A stretch of DNA of 64,000 bases from Microcebus murinus (Eukaryota > Chordata > Mammalia > Primates > Cheirogaleidae). The notes under the pieces were generated by a model. That model made no database searches. It was not told where the DNA came from and worked only from the letters and a program-made list of their open reading frames with translations. The stretch lies in NCBI RefSeq assembly GCF_040939455.1, contig NC_134126.1:1364001-1428000 (forward strand), written 5' to 3'. Shown in pieces: positions 12,552-24,470 of the stretch (position 1 is the stretch's first letter; each line of letters starts with the position of its first letter). The position numbers and the translations under genes are program-made.

Positions 12552-15500
12552 CGCCCTGCCTGCCCGTCTCCCGTGGGTGAGTGGACACAGCCAGATCCGC
12601 ACTGCGCCCTGCCTGCCCGTCTCCCGTCAGTGAGTGGACACAGCCAGATCCGCACTGCGCCCTGCCTTACCGTCTGCCGTCGGTGAGTGGACACAGCCAG
12701 ATCCGCACTGCGCCCTGCCTGCCCGTCTGCCGTGGGCGAGTGGACACAGCCCGATCCGCACTGCGCCCTGCCTGACCGTCTGCTGTGGGTGAGTGGACAC
12801 AGCCAGATCCGCACTGCGCCCTGCCTGCCCGTCTGCCGTGGGCGAGTGGACACTGCCAGATCCGCACTGCGCCCTGCCTGACGGTCAGCCGTGGGTGAGT
12901 GGACACAGCCAGATCCACACTGCGCCCTGCCTGCCCCTCTGCCGTGGGCGAGTGGACACAGCCAGATCCGCACTGCGCCCTTCCTGACCGTCTGCCGTGG
13001 GTGAGTGGACACAGCCAGATCCGCACTGCGCGCTGCCTGCCCGTCTCCCGTGGGCGAGTGGAAACAGCCAGATCCGCACTGCGCGCTGCCTGCCCGTCTT
13101 TCGTGGGCGAGTGGACACAGCCATATCCGCACTGCGCCCTGCCTGCCCGTCTGCCGTGGGTGAGTGGACACAGCCAGATCCGCACTGCGCCCTGCCTGAC
13201 CCTCTCCCGTGGGTGAGTGGACACAGCCAGATCCGCACTGCGCCCTGCCTGCCTGTCTCCCGTGGGTGAGTGAACACAGCCAGATCCGCAGTGCGCCCTG
13301 CCTGCCCTTCTCCCGTGGGTGAGTGGACACAGCCAGATCCGCACTGCGCGCTGCCTGCCCGTCTCCTGTTGGCGAGTGGACACAGCCATATCCGCACTGC
13401 GCGCTGCCTGCCCGTCTGTCGTGGGCGAGTGGACACAGCCATATCCGCACTACGCCCTGCCTGACCGTCTGCCGTCGGTGAGTGGACACAGCCAGATCCA
13501 CACTGCGCCCTGCCTGCCCGTCTGCCGTGGGCGAGCGGACACAGCCAGATCCGCACTGCGCCCTGCCTGACCGTCTGCCGTAGGTGAGTGGACACAGCCA
13601 GATCCGCACTGCGCCCTGCCAGCCCGTCTGCCGTGGGCGACTGGACACAGCCAGATCCGCACTGCGCCCTGCCTGACCGTCTGCTGTGGGTGAGTGGACA
13701 CAGCCAGATCCGCACTGCGCCCTTCCTGACCGTCTCCCGTGGGTGAGTGGACACAGCCAGATCCGCACTGCGGCTTGCCTGCCCTTCACACGTGGGTGAG
13801 TGGACACAGCCAGATCCGCACTGCGCCCTACCTGCCCGTCTCTCGTTGGTGAGTGGACACAGCCAGATCCGCACTGCGCTCTGCCTGACCGCCTGCCGTT
13901 GGTGAGTGGACACAGCCAGATCCGCACTGCGCCCTGCCTGACCATCTGCCGTGCGTGAGTGGACACAGCCAGATCCGCACTGCGCCCTGCCTGACCGTCT
14001 GCCGTGGGTGAGTGGACACAGCCAGATCCACACTGCGCCCTGCCTGCCCCTGTGCCGTGGGCGAGTGGACACAGCCAGATCCGCACTGCGCCGTGCCTGA
14101 CCGTCTGCCGTGGGTGAGTGGACACAGCCAGATCCACACTGCGCCCTGCCTGCCCGTCTGCCGTGGGCGAGCGGACAGAGCCAGATCCGCACTGCGCCCT
14201 GCCTGACCGTCTGCCGTAGGCGAGTGGACACAGCCAGATCCGCACTGCGCCCTGCCTGCCCGTCTGCTGTGGGTGAGTGGATACAGCCAGATCCACACTG
14301 CGTCCTGCCTGTCCCTATGATGTGGGCGAGTGGACACAGCCAGATCCGCACTGCGCCCTGCCTGACCGTCTGCCGTGGGTGAGTGGACACAGCCAGATCT
14401 GCACTGCGCCCTGCCTGACCGCCTGCCGTGGGTGAGTGGACACAGCCAGATCCGCACTGCGCCCTGCCTTTCCGTCTCCCGTGGGCGAGTGGACACAGCC
14501 TGATCCGCACTGCGCCCTGCCTGCCCTTCTGCCGTGGGTGAGTGTACACAGCCAGATCCGCACTGCGCCCTGCCTGACCGCCTGTCGTGGGTGATTGGAC
14601 ACAGCCAGATCCGCACTGCGCCCTGCCTGACCGCCTGTCGTGGGTGAGTGGACACAGCCAGATCCGCACTGCGCCCTGCCTGCCCGTCTGCCGTGGGTGA
14701 GTGGACACAGCCAGATCCACACTGCGCCCTGCCTGCCCGTCTGCCGTGGGTGAGTGGACACAGCCAGATCCGCACTGCGCCCTTCCTGACCATCTCCCGT
14801 GGGTGAGTGGACACAGCCAGATCCGCACTGCGGCTTGCCTGCCCGTCACACGTGGGTGAGTGGACACAGCCAGATCCGCACTGCGCCCTACCTGCCCGTC
14901 TCCCGTTGGTGAGTGGACACAGCCAGATCCGCACTGCGCCCTGCCTGACCGTCCTTCGTGGGTGAGTGGACACCGCCAGATCCGCACTGCGCCCTGCCTG
15001 CCCGTCTCCCGTGGGTGAGTGGACACAGCCCGATCCGCACTGCGCCCTGCCTGCCCGTCTCCCGTCAGTGAGTGGACACAGCCAGATCCGCACTGCGCTC
15101 TGCCTGACCGCCTGCCGTTGGTGAGTGGACACAGCCAGATCCGCTCTGCGCCCTGCCTGACCGTCTGCCGTGGGTGAGTGGACACAGCCAGATCCGCACT
15201 GCGCCCTGCCTGACCGTCTGCCGTGGGTGAGTGGACACAGCCAGATCCACACTGCGCCCTGCCTGCCCCTGTGCCGTGGGCGAGTGGACACAGCCAGATC
15301 CGCACTGCGCCGTGCCTGACCGTCTGCCGTGGGTGAGTGGACACAGCCAGATCCACACTGCGCTTTGCCTGACCGTCTGCCGTGGGTGAGTGGACACCGC
15401 CAGATCCGCACTGCGCTCTGCCTGCCCGTCTCCCGTGGGTGAGTGGACACAGCCAGATCCACATTGCGTCCTGCCTGCCCGTCTGCCGTGGGTGAGTGGA

Positions 15501-16140
15501 CACAGCCAGATCCGCACTGCGCCCTGCCTGACCTTCTCCCGTGGGTGAGTGGACACAGCCAGATCCGCACTGCGCCTTGCCTGCCCGTCTCACGTGGGTG
15601 AGTGGACACAGCCAGATCCGCACTGCGCCCTACCTGCACGTCTCCCGTGGGTGAGTGGACACAGCCAGATGCGCACTGCACCCTGCCTGTCCGTCCTTCG
15701 TGGATGAGTGGACACCGCCAGATCCGCACTGCGCCCTGCCTGCCCGTCTCCCGTGGGTGAGTGGACACAGCCAGATCCGCACTGCGCCCTGCCTGCCCGT
15801 CTCCCGTCAGTGAGTGGACACAGCCAGATCCGCACTGCGCCCTGCCTGACCGTCTGCTGTCGGTGAGTGGACACAGCCAGATCCGCACTGCGCCATGCCT
15901 GCCCGTCTGCCGTGGGCGAGTGGACACAGCCCGATCCGCACTGCGCCCTGCCTGACCGTCTGCCGTGGGTGAGTGGACACAGCCAGATCCGCACTGCGCC
16001 CTGCCTGCCCGTCTGCCGTGTGCGAGTGGACACTGCCAGATCCGCACTGCGCCCTGCCTGACGGTCAGCCGTGGGTGAGTGGACACAGCCAGAACCACAC
16101 TGCGCCCTGCCTGCCCCTCTGCCGTGGGCGAGTGGACACA
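12552..16140. repeat. Mosaic block, counterpart of 5.3-8.35 kb
   Basis: Collinear with the 5.3-8.35 kb block but longer by about 11 units, gained between roughly 13.1 and 13.75 kb; that insert is rich in CAGCCATATCC units otherwise seen at 17.6-17.9 and 19.1-19.3 kb. It contains the 20-unit internal repeat (CGGCTTGCC at 13771 and 14831), GATGCGC marker units at 12488 and 15668 (60 units apart) and a CTATG unit at 14315. Confidence 0.86.
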
Positions 16141-16184
16141 GCCAGATCCGCACTGCGCCCTGCCTGCCCGTCTGCTGTGGGTGA

Positions 16185-17915
16185 GTGGACACAGCCAGAT
16201 CCACACTGCGTCCTGCCTGTCCCTATGCTGTGGGCGAGTGGACACAGCCAGATCCGAACTGCGCCCTGCCTGACCGTCTGCCGTGGGTGAGTGGACACAG
16301 CCAGATCTGCACTGCGCCCTGCCTGACCGCCTGCCGTGGGTGAGGGGAAACAGCCAGATCCGCACTGCGCCCTGCCTTTCCGTCTCCCGTGGGCGAGTGG
16401 ACACAGCCAGATCCGCACTGCGCCCTGCCTGCCCGTCTCCCGTCAGTGAGTGGACACAGCCAGATCCGCACTGCGCCTTACCTGCCCGTCTCCCGTGGGC
16501 GAGTGGACACAGCCCGATCCGCACTGCGCTCTGCCTGCCCGTCTGCCGTGGGTGAGTGGACACAGCCAGATCCGCACTGCGCCTTGCCTGCCCGTCTCCC
16601 GTCAGTGAGTGGACACAGCCAGATCCGCACTGCGCCCCTGCCTGCCCGTCTCCCGTGGGCGAGTGGACACAGCCAGATCCGCACTGCGCCCTGCCTGCCC
16701 GTCTCCAGTGGGCGAGTGGACACAGCCAGATCCGCACTGCGCCGTGCCTGCCCATCTCCAGTGGGCGAGTGGACTCAGCCAGATCCACACTGCGCCCTGC
16801 CTGCCCGTCTGCCGTGGGTGAGTGGACACAGCCAGATCCGCACTGCGCACTGCCTGACCGTCTCCCGTGGGTGAGTGGACACAGCCAGATCCGCACTGCG
16901 CCCTGCCTGCCCGTCTCCCGTGGGTGAGTGGACACAGCCAGATTCGCACTGCACCTTGCCTGCCCGTCTCCTGTCAGTGAGTGGACACAGCCAGATCCGC
17001 ACTGTGCCCTTCCTGCCCGTCTCCCGTGGGTGAGTGGACACAGCCAGATTCGCACTGCACCTTGCCTGCCCGTCTCCTGTCAGTGAGTGGACACAGCCAG
17101 ATCCGCACTGTGCCCTTCCTGCCCGTCTCCCGTGGGCGAGTGGACACAGCCAGATCCGCACTGCGCCCTGCCTGACCGTCTGCCGTGGGTGAGTGGACAC
17201 AGTCAGATCCGCACTGCGCCCTGCCTGACCGTCTGCCGTGGGTGAGTGGACACAGCCAGATCCACACTGCGCCCTGCCTGCCCGTCTGCCGTGGGTGAGT
17301 GGACACAGCCAGATCCGCAATGCGCCCTGCCTGACCGTCTCCCGTGGGTGAGTGGACACAGCCAGATCCGCACTGCGCCCTGCCTGCCCGTCTCCCGTGG
17401 GTGAGTGGACACAGCCAGATCCGCACTGCACCGTGCCTGCCCGTCTCCCGTCAGTGAGTGGACACAGCCAGATCCGCACTGCGCCCTGCCTGCCCGTCTC
17501 CCGTGGGTGAGTGGACACAGCCAGATCCGCACTGCGCGCTGCCTGCCCGTCTCCCGTGGGCGAGTGGAAACAGCCAGATCCGCACTGCGCGCTGCCTGCC
17601 CGTCTGTCGTGGGCGAGTGGACACAGCCATATCCGCACTGCGCCCTGCCTGCCCGTCTGCCGTGGGTGAGTGGACACCGCCAGATCCGCACTGCGCCCTG
17701 CCTGCCCTTCTCCCGTGGGTGAGTGGACACAGCCAGATCCGCACTGCGCGCTGCCTGCCCGTCTCCCGTTGGCGAGTGGACACAGCCATATCCGCACTGC
17801 GCGCTGCCTGCCCGTCTGTCGTGGGCGAGTGGACACAGCCATATCCGCACTACGCCCTGCCTGACCGTCCCCCGTCGGTGAGTGGACACAGCCAGATCCA
17901 CACTGCGCCCTGCCT
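16185..17915. repeat. Long-range duplicate block (756 units from its copy at 56.2 kb)
   Basis: The unit order, including a 1-bp C insertion near 16635 and two successive AGATTCGCACTGCACC/CTGTCAGTGAG pairs near 16940-17100, matches 56246-57976 at 40,061 bp. This equals 756 x 53 minus 7, and the ten indels lying between the two positions sum to -7. A second relative of its first part lies at 54.7-55.6 kb. It is the longest-range close match I found. Confidence 0.9.
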
Positions 17916-18510
17916 GCCCGTCTGCCGTGGGCGAGCGGACACAGCCAGATCCGCACTGCGCCCTACCTGACCGTCTGCCGTAGGTGAGTGGACACAGCCA
18001 GATCCGCACTGCGCCCTGCCAGCCCGTCTGCCGTGGGCGAGTGGACACAGCCAGATCCGCACTCCGCCCTGCCTGACCGTCTGCTGAGGGTGAGTGGACA
18101 CAGCCAGATCCGCACTGCGCCCTTCCTGACCGTCTCCCGTGGGTGACTGGACACAGCCAGATCCGCACTGCGGCTTGCCTGCCCGTCACATGTGGGTGAG
18201 TGGACACAGCCAGATCCGCACTGCGCCCTACCTGCCCGTCTCCCGTTGGTGAGTGGACACAGCCAGATCCGCACTGCGCCCTGCCTGACCGTCCTTCGTG
18301 GGTGAGTGGACATCGCCAGATCTGCACTGCGCCCTGCCTGCCCGTCTCCCGTGGGTGAGTGGACACAGCCAGATCCGCACTGCGCCCTGCCTGCCCGTCT
18401 CCCGTCAGTAAGTGGACACAGCCAGATCCGCACTGCGCTCTGCCTGACCGCCTGCCGTTGGTGAGTGGACACAGCCAGATCCGCACTGCGCCCTGCCTGA
18501 CCATCTGCCG
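17240..18510. repeat. 28-unit tandem duplication, copy 1 (1,484-bp period)
   Basis: Matches 18724-19994 at 1,484 bp, exactly 28 x 53. Shared features include a GCAATG unit near 17317, CAGCCATATCC units near 17627-17850 and GGTGACTGG near 18142. Differences include ACCGTCCCCC near 17864 for ACCGTCTGCC in the copy. Copies diverge at about 18510, where this copy reads GGGCAAGCGG. Confidence 0.92.
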
Positions 18511-18723
18511 TGGGCAAGCGGACAGAGCCAGATCCGCACTGCGCCCTGCCTGACCGTCTGCCGTAGGCGAGTGGACACAGCCACATCCGCACTGCGCCCT
18601 GCCTGCCCGTCTGCTGTGGGTGAGTGGACACAGCCAGATCCGCACTGCGCCCTGCCTGTCCCTATGCTGTGGGCGAGTGGACACAGCCAGATCCGCACTG
18701 CGCCCTGCCTGACCGTCTGCCGT

Positions 18724-19994
18724 GGGTGAGTGGACACAGCCAGATCTGCACTGCGCCCTGCCTGCCCGTCTGCCGTGGGTGAGTGGACACAGCCAGATCC
18801 GCAATGTGCCCTGCCTGAACGTCTCCCGTGGGTGAGTGGACACAGCCAGATCCGCACTGCGCCCTGCCTGCCCGTCTCCCGTGGGTGAGTGGACACAGCC
18901 AGATCCGCACTGCCTCGTGCCTGCCCGTCTCCCGTCAGTGAGTGGACACAGCCAGATCCGCACTGCGCCCTGCCTGCCCGTCTCCCGTGGGTTAGTGGAC
19001 ACAGCCAGATCCGCACTGCGCGCTGCCTGCCCGTCTCCCGTGGGCGAGTGGAAACAGCCAGATCCGCACTGCGCGCTGCCTGCCCGTCTGTCGTGGGCGA
19101 GTGGACACAGCCATATCCGCACTGCGCCCTGCCTGCCCGTCTGCCGTGGGTGAGTGGACACCGCCAGATCCGCACTGCGCCCTGCCTGCCCTTCTCCCGT
19201 GGGTGAGTGGACACAGCCAGATCCGCACTGCGCGCTGCCTGCCCGTCTCCCGTTGGCGAGTGGACACAGCCATATCCGCACTGCGCGCTGCCTGCCCGTC
19301 TGTCGTGGGCGAGTGGACACAGCCATATCCGCACTACGCCCTTCCTGACCGTCTGCCGTCGGTGAGTGGACACAGCCAGATCCACACTGCGCCCTGCCTG
19401 CCCGTCTGCCGAGGGCGAGCGGACACAGCCAGATCCGCACTGCGCCCTGCCTGACCGTCTGCCGTAGGTGAGTGGACACAGCCAGATCCGCACTGCGCCC
19501 TGCCAGCCCGTCTGCCGTGGGCGAGTGGACACAGCCAGATCCGCACTGCGCCCTGCCTGACCGTCTGCTGTGGGTGAGTGGACACAGCCAGATCCGCACT
19601 GCGCCCTTCCTGACCGTCTCCCGTGGGTGACTGGACACAGCCAGATCTGCACTGCGGCTTGCCTGCCCGTCACATGTGGGTGAGTGGACACAGCCAGATC
19701 CGCACTGCGCCCTACCTGCCCGTCTCCCGTTGGTGAGTGGACACAGCCAGATCCGCACTGCGCCCTGCCTGACCGTCCTTCGTGGGTGAGTGGACACCGC
19801 CAGATCCGCACTGCGCCCTGCCTGCCCGTCTCCCGTGGGTGAGTGGACACAGCCAGATCCGCACTGCGCCCTGCCTGCCCGTCTCCCGTCAGTGAGTGGA
19901 CACAGCCAGATCCGCACTGCGCTCTGCCTGACCGCCTGCCGTTGGTGAGTGGACACAGTCAGATCCGCACTGCGCCCTGCCTGACCATCTGCCG
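18724..19994. repeat. 28-unit tandem duplication, copy 2
   Basis: Second copy of 17240-18510. Both copies carry the decayed E-box form CACATG (18188 and 19672) where other members of the cassette read CACGTG. Its right half overlaps the start of the 43-unit duplication, showing nested events. Confidence 0.92.
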
Positions 19995-21419
19995 TGGGTG
20001 AGTGGACACAGCCAGATCCGCACTGCGCCCTGCCTGACCGTCTGCCGTGGGTGAGTGGACACAGCCAGATCCACAGTGCGCCCTGCCTGCCCCTGTGCCG
20101 TGGGCGAGTGGACACAGCCAGATCCGCACTGCGCCGTGCCTGACCGTCTGCCGTGGGTGAGTGGACACAGCCAGATCCACACTGCGCCCTGCCTGCCCGT
20201 CTGCCGTGGGCGAGCGGACAGAGCCAGATCCGCACTGCGCCCTGCCTGACCGTCTGCCGTAGGCGAGTGGACACAGCCAGATCCGCACTGCGCCCTGCCT
20301 GCCCGTCTGCTGTGGGTGAGTGGACACAGCCAGATCCACACTGTGTCCTGCCTGTCCCTATGCTGTGGGCGAGTGGACACAGCCAGATCCGCACTGCGCC
20401 CTGCCTGACCGTCTGCCGTGGGTGAGTGGACACAGCCAGATCTGCACTGCGCCCTGCCTGACCGCCTGCCGTGGGTGAGTGGACACAGCCAGATCCGCAC
20501 TGCGCCCTGCCTTTCCGTCTCCCGTGGGCGAGTGGACACAGCCTGATCCGCACTGCGCCCTGCCTGCCCTTCTGCCGTGGGTGAGTGTACACAGCCAGAT
20601 CCGCACTGCGCCCTGCCTGACCGCCTGTCGTGGGTGAGTGGACACAGCCAGATCCGCACTGCGCCCTGCCTGACCGCCTGTCGTGGGTGAGTGGACACAG
20701 GCAGATCCGCACTGCGCCCTGCCTGCCCGTCTGCCGTGGGTGAGTGGACACAGCCAGATCCACACTGCGCCCTGCCTGCCCGTCTGCCGTGGGTGAGTGG
20801 ACACAGCCAGATCCGCACTGCGCCCTTCCTGACCATCTCCCGTGGGTGAGTGGACACAGCCAGATCCGCACTGCGGCTTGCCTGCCCGTCACACGTGGGT
20901 GAGTGGACACAGCCAGATCCGCACTGCGCCCTACCTGCCCGTCTCCCGTTGGTGAGTGGACACAGCCAGATCCGCACTGCGCCCTGCCTGACCGTCCTTC
21001 GTGGGTGAGTGGACACCGCCAGATCCGCACTGCGCCCTGCCTGCCCGTCTCCCGTGGGTGAGTGGACACAGCCAGATCCGCACTGCGCCCTGCCTGCCCG
21101 TCTCCCGTCAGTGAGTGGACACAGCCAGATCCGCACTGCGCTCTGCCTGACCGCCTGCCGTTGGTGAGTGGACACAGCCAGATCCGCACTGCGCCCTGCC
21201 TGACCGTCTGCCGTGGGTGAGTGGACACAGCCAGATCCGCACTGCGCCCTGCCTGACCGTCTGCCGTGGGTGAGTGGACACAGCCAGATCCACACTGCGC
21301 CCTGCCTGCCCCTGTGCCGTGGGCGAGTGGACACAGCCAGATCCGCACTGCGCCGTGCCTCACCGTCTGCCATGGGTGAGTGGACACAGCCAGATCCACA
21401 CTGCGCTTTGCCTGACCGT
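19141..21419. repeat. 43-unit higher-order repeat, copy 1 (2,279 bp)
   Basis: Followed directly by a second copy; the offset is exactly 43 x 53 = 2,279 bp. I noticed only four differences when comparing 19141-21460 with 21420-23740: 19413/21692, 19648/21927, 21361/23640 and 21372/23651. Rare private bases are shared, such as CACAGTGCG near 20072/22351 and CACAGGCAG near 20697/22976. It contains two E-box cassettes, one CTATG unit at 20358 and one dimer-like part. Confidence 0.97.
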
Positions 21420-23740
21420 CTGCCGTGGGTGAGTGGACACCGCCAGATCCGCACTGCGCCCTGCCTGCCCTTCTCCCGTGGGTGAGTGGACACAGCCAGA
21501 TCCGCACTGCGCGCTGCCTGCCCGTCTCCCGTTGGCGAGTGGACACAGCCATATCCGCACTGCGCGCTGCCTGCCCGTCTGTCGTGGGCGAGTGGACACA
21601 GCCATATCCGCACTACGCCCTTCCTGACCGTCTGCCGTCGGTGAGTGGACACAGCCAGATCCACACTGCGCCCTGCCTGCCCGTCTGCCGAAGGCGAGCG
21701 GACACAGCCAGATCCGCACTGCGCCCTGCCTGACCGTCTGCCGTAGGTGAGTGGACACAGCCAGATCCGCACTGCGCCCTGCCAGCCCGTCTGCCGTGGG
21801 CGAGTGGACACAGCCAGATCCGCACTGCGCCCTGCCTGACCGTCTGCTGTGGGTGAGTGGACACAGCCAGATCCGCACTGCGCCCTTCCTGACCGTCTCC
21901 CGTGGGTGACTGGACACAGCCAGATCCGCACTGCGGCTTGCCTGCCCGTCACATGTGGGTGAGTGGACACAGCCAGATCCGCACTGCGCCCTACCTGCCC
22001 GTCTCCCGTTGGTGAGTGGACACAGCCAGATCCGCACTGCGCCCTGCCTGACCGTCCTTCGTGGGTGAGTGGACACCGCCAGATCCGCACTGCGCCCTGC
22101 CTGCCCGTCTCCCGTGGGTGAGTGGACACAGCCAGATCCGCACTGCGCCCTGCCTGCCCGTCTCCCGTCAGTGAGTGGACACAGCCAGATCCGCACTGCG
22201 CTCTGCCTGACCGCCTGCCGTTGGTGAGTGGACACAGTCAGATCCGCACTGCGCCCTGCCTGACCATCTGCCGTGGGTGAGTGGACACAGCCAGATCCGC
22301 ACTGCGCCCTGCCTGACCGTCTGCCGTGGGTGAGTGGACACAGCCAGATCCACAGTGCGCCCTGCCTGCCCCTGTGCCGTGGGCGAGTGGACACAGCCAG
22401 ATCCGCACTGCGCCGTGCCTGACCGTCTGCCGTGGGTGAGTGGACACAGCCAGATCCACACTGCGCCCTGCCTGCCCGTCTGCCGTGGGCGAGCGGACAG
22501 AGCCAGATCCGCACTGCGCCCTGCCTGACCGTCTGCCGTAGGCGAGTGGACACAGCCAGATCCGCACTGCGCCCTGCCTGCCCGTCTGCTGTGGGTGAGT
22601 GGACACAGCCAGATCCACACTGTGTCCTGCCTGTCCCTATGCTGTGGGCGAGTGGACACAGCCAGATCCGCACTGCGCCCTGCCTGACCGTCTGCCGTGG
22701 GTGAGTGGACACAGCCAGATCTGCACTGCGCCCTGCCTGACCGCCTGCCGTGGGTGAGTGGACACAGCCAGATCCGCACTGCGCCCTGCCTTTCCGTCTC
22801 CCGTGGGCGAGTGGACACAGCCTGATCCGCACTGCGCCCTGCCTGCCCTTCTGCCGTGGGTGAGTGTACACAGCCAGATCCGCACTGCGCCCTGCCTGAC
22901 CGCCTGTCGTGGGTGAGTGGACACAGCCAGATCCGCACTGCGCCCTGCCTGACCGCCTGTCGTGGGTGAGTGGACACAGGCAGATCCGCACTGCGCCCTG
23001 CCTGCCCGTCTGCCGTGGGTGAGTGGACACAGCCAGATCCACACTGCGCCCTGCCTGCCCGTCTGCCGTGGGTGAGTGGACACAGCCAGATCCGCACTGC
23101 GCCCTTCCTGACCATCTCCCGTGGGTGAGTGGACACAGCCAGATCCGCACTGCGGCTTGCCTGCCCGTCACACGTGGGTGAGTGGACACAGCCAGATCCG
23201 CACTGCGCCCTACCTGCCCGTCTCCCGTTGGTGAGTGGACACAGCCAGATCCGCACTGCGCCCTGCCTGACCGTCCTTCGTGGGTGAGTGGACACCGCCA
23301 GATCCGCACTGCGCCCTGCCTGCCCGTCTCCCGTGGGTGAGTGGACACAGCCAGATCCGCACTGCGCCCTGCCTGCCCGTCTCCCGTCAGTGAGTGGACA
23401 CAGCCAGATCCGCACTGCGCTCTGCCTGACCGCCTGCCGTTGGTGAGTGGACACAGCCAGATCCGCACTGCGCCCTGCCTGACCGTCTGCCGTGGGTGAG
23501 TGGACACAGCCAGATCCGCACTGCGCCCTGCCTGACCGTCTGCCGTGGGTGAGTGGACACAGCCAGATCCACACTGCGCCCTGCCTGCCCCTGTGCCGTG
23601 GGCGAGTGGACACAGCCAGATCCGCACTGCGCCGTGCCTGACCGTCTGCCGTGGGTGAGTGGACACAGCCAGATCCACACTGCGCTTTGCCTGACCGTCT
23701 GCCGTGGGTGAGTGGACACCGCCAGATCCGCACTGCGCCC
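21420..23740. repeat. 43-unit higher-order repeat, copy 2
   Basis: Near-identical second copy of 19141-21460. It ends at about 23743, where this copy reads GCCCGTCTCCC against GCCCTTCTCCC in copy 1. With the fewest differences of any pair examined, it is inferred to be the most recent duplication in the window, or possibly an assembly artefact. Confidence 0.96.
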
Positions 23741-24470
23741 TGCCTGCCCGTCTCCCGTGGGTGAGTGGACACAGCCAGATCCACACTGCGTCCTGCCTGC
23801 CCGTCTGCCGTGGGTGAGTGGACACAGCCATATCCGCACTGCGCCCTGCCTGACCGTCTCCCGTGGGTGAGTGGACACAGCCAGATCCGCACTGCGCCTT
23901 GCCTGCCCGTCTCACGTGGGTGAGTGGACACAGCCAGATCCGCACTGCGCCCTACCTGCACGTCTCCCGTGGGTGAGTGGACACAGCCAGATGCGCACTG
24001 CACCCTGCCTGTCCGTCCTTCGTGGATGAGTGGACACCGCCAGATCCGCACTGCGCCCTGCCTGCCCGTCTCCCGTGGGTGAGTGGACACAGCCAGATCC
24101 GCACTGCGCCCTGCCTGCCCGTCTCCCGTCAGTGAGTGGACACAGCCAGATCCGCACTGCGCCCTGCCTGACCGTCTGCCGTCGGTGAGTGGACACAGCC
24201 AGATCCGCACTGCGCCCTGCCTTCCCGTCTGCCGTGGGCGAGTGGACACAGCCCATTCCGCACTGCGCCCTGCCTGACCGTCTGCCGTGGGTGAGTGGAC
24301 ACAGCCAGATCCGCACTGCGCCCTGCCTGCCCGTCTGCCGTGGGCGAGTGGACACTGCTAGATCCGCACTGCGCCCTGCCTGACGGTCAGCCGTGGGTGA
24401 GTGGACACAGCCAGATCCACACTGCGCCCTGCCTGCCCCTCTGCCGTGGGCGAGTGGAAACAGCCAGATC
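23080..24470. repeat. 58-unit displaced duplicate, copy 1
   Basis: Matches 26153-27543 at 3,073 bp, which is 58 x 53 minus the 1-bp deletion near 24473. Markers common to both are CGGCTTGCC (23153/26226), CACTGCGCTTTGCC (near 23677/26750), GATGCGC (23990/27063) and the dimer tract that follows. Confidence 0.92.
23087..23460. repeat. Seven-unit E-box cassette (type example of 19 copies)
   Basis: A fixed run of about seven units recurs: a GCCCTTCCTGACC unit; a GCGGCTTGCC unit ending in CACACGTGGG; a CCCTACC unit with CGTTGG; a CGTCCTTCG unit followed by GACACCGCC; a plain unit; a CCCGTCAGTGAG unit; and a GCTCTGCC unit with CGTTGG. The CGGCTTGCC marker starts at 5981, 7041, 13771, 14831, 18171, 19655, 20874, 21934, 23153, 26226, 28505, 29141, 32584, 37034, 42440, 52191, 53410, 58709 and 63847. 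Most copies carry CACGTG; those at 18171, 19655 and 21934 carry CACATG. Confidence 0.9.

Noticed and set aside
17203..21552. Minus-strand open frame of 1,449 codons (and similar ones at 13828-17055, 12885-15623, 26985-29918 and others) as a giant repeat protein gene
   Set aside because: Openness follows from a stop-free repeat unit, the frames begin at GTG rather than ATG, all frames are open at once, the period is the DNA repeat, and no promoter, splice pattern or unique domain accompanies them. Kept only as a curiosity in the findings.
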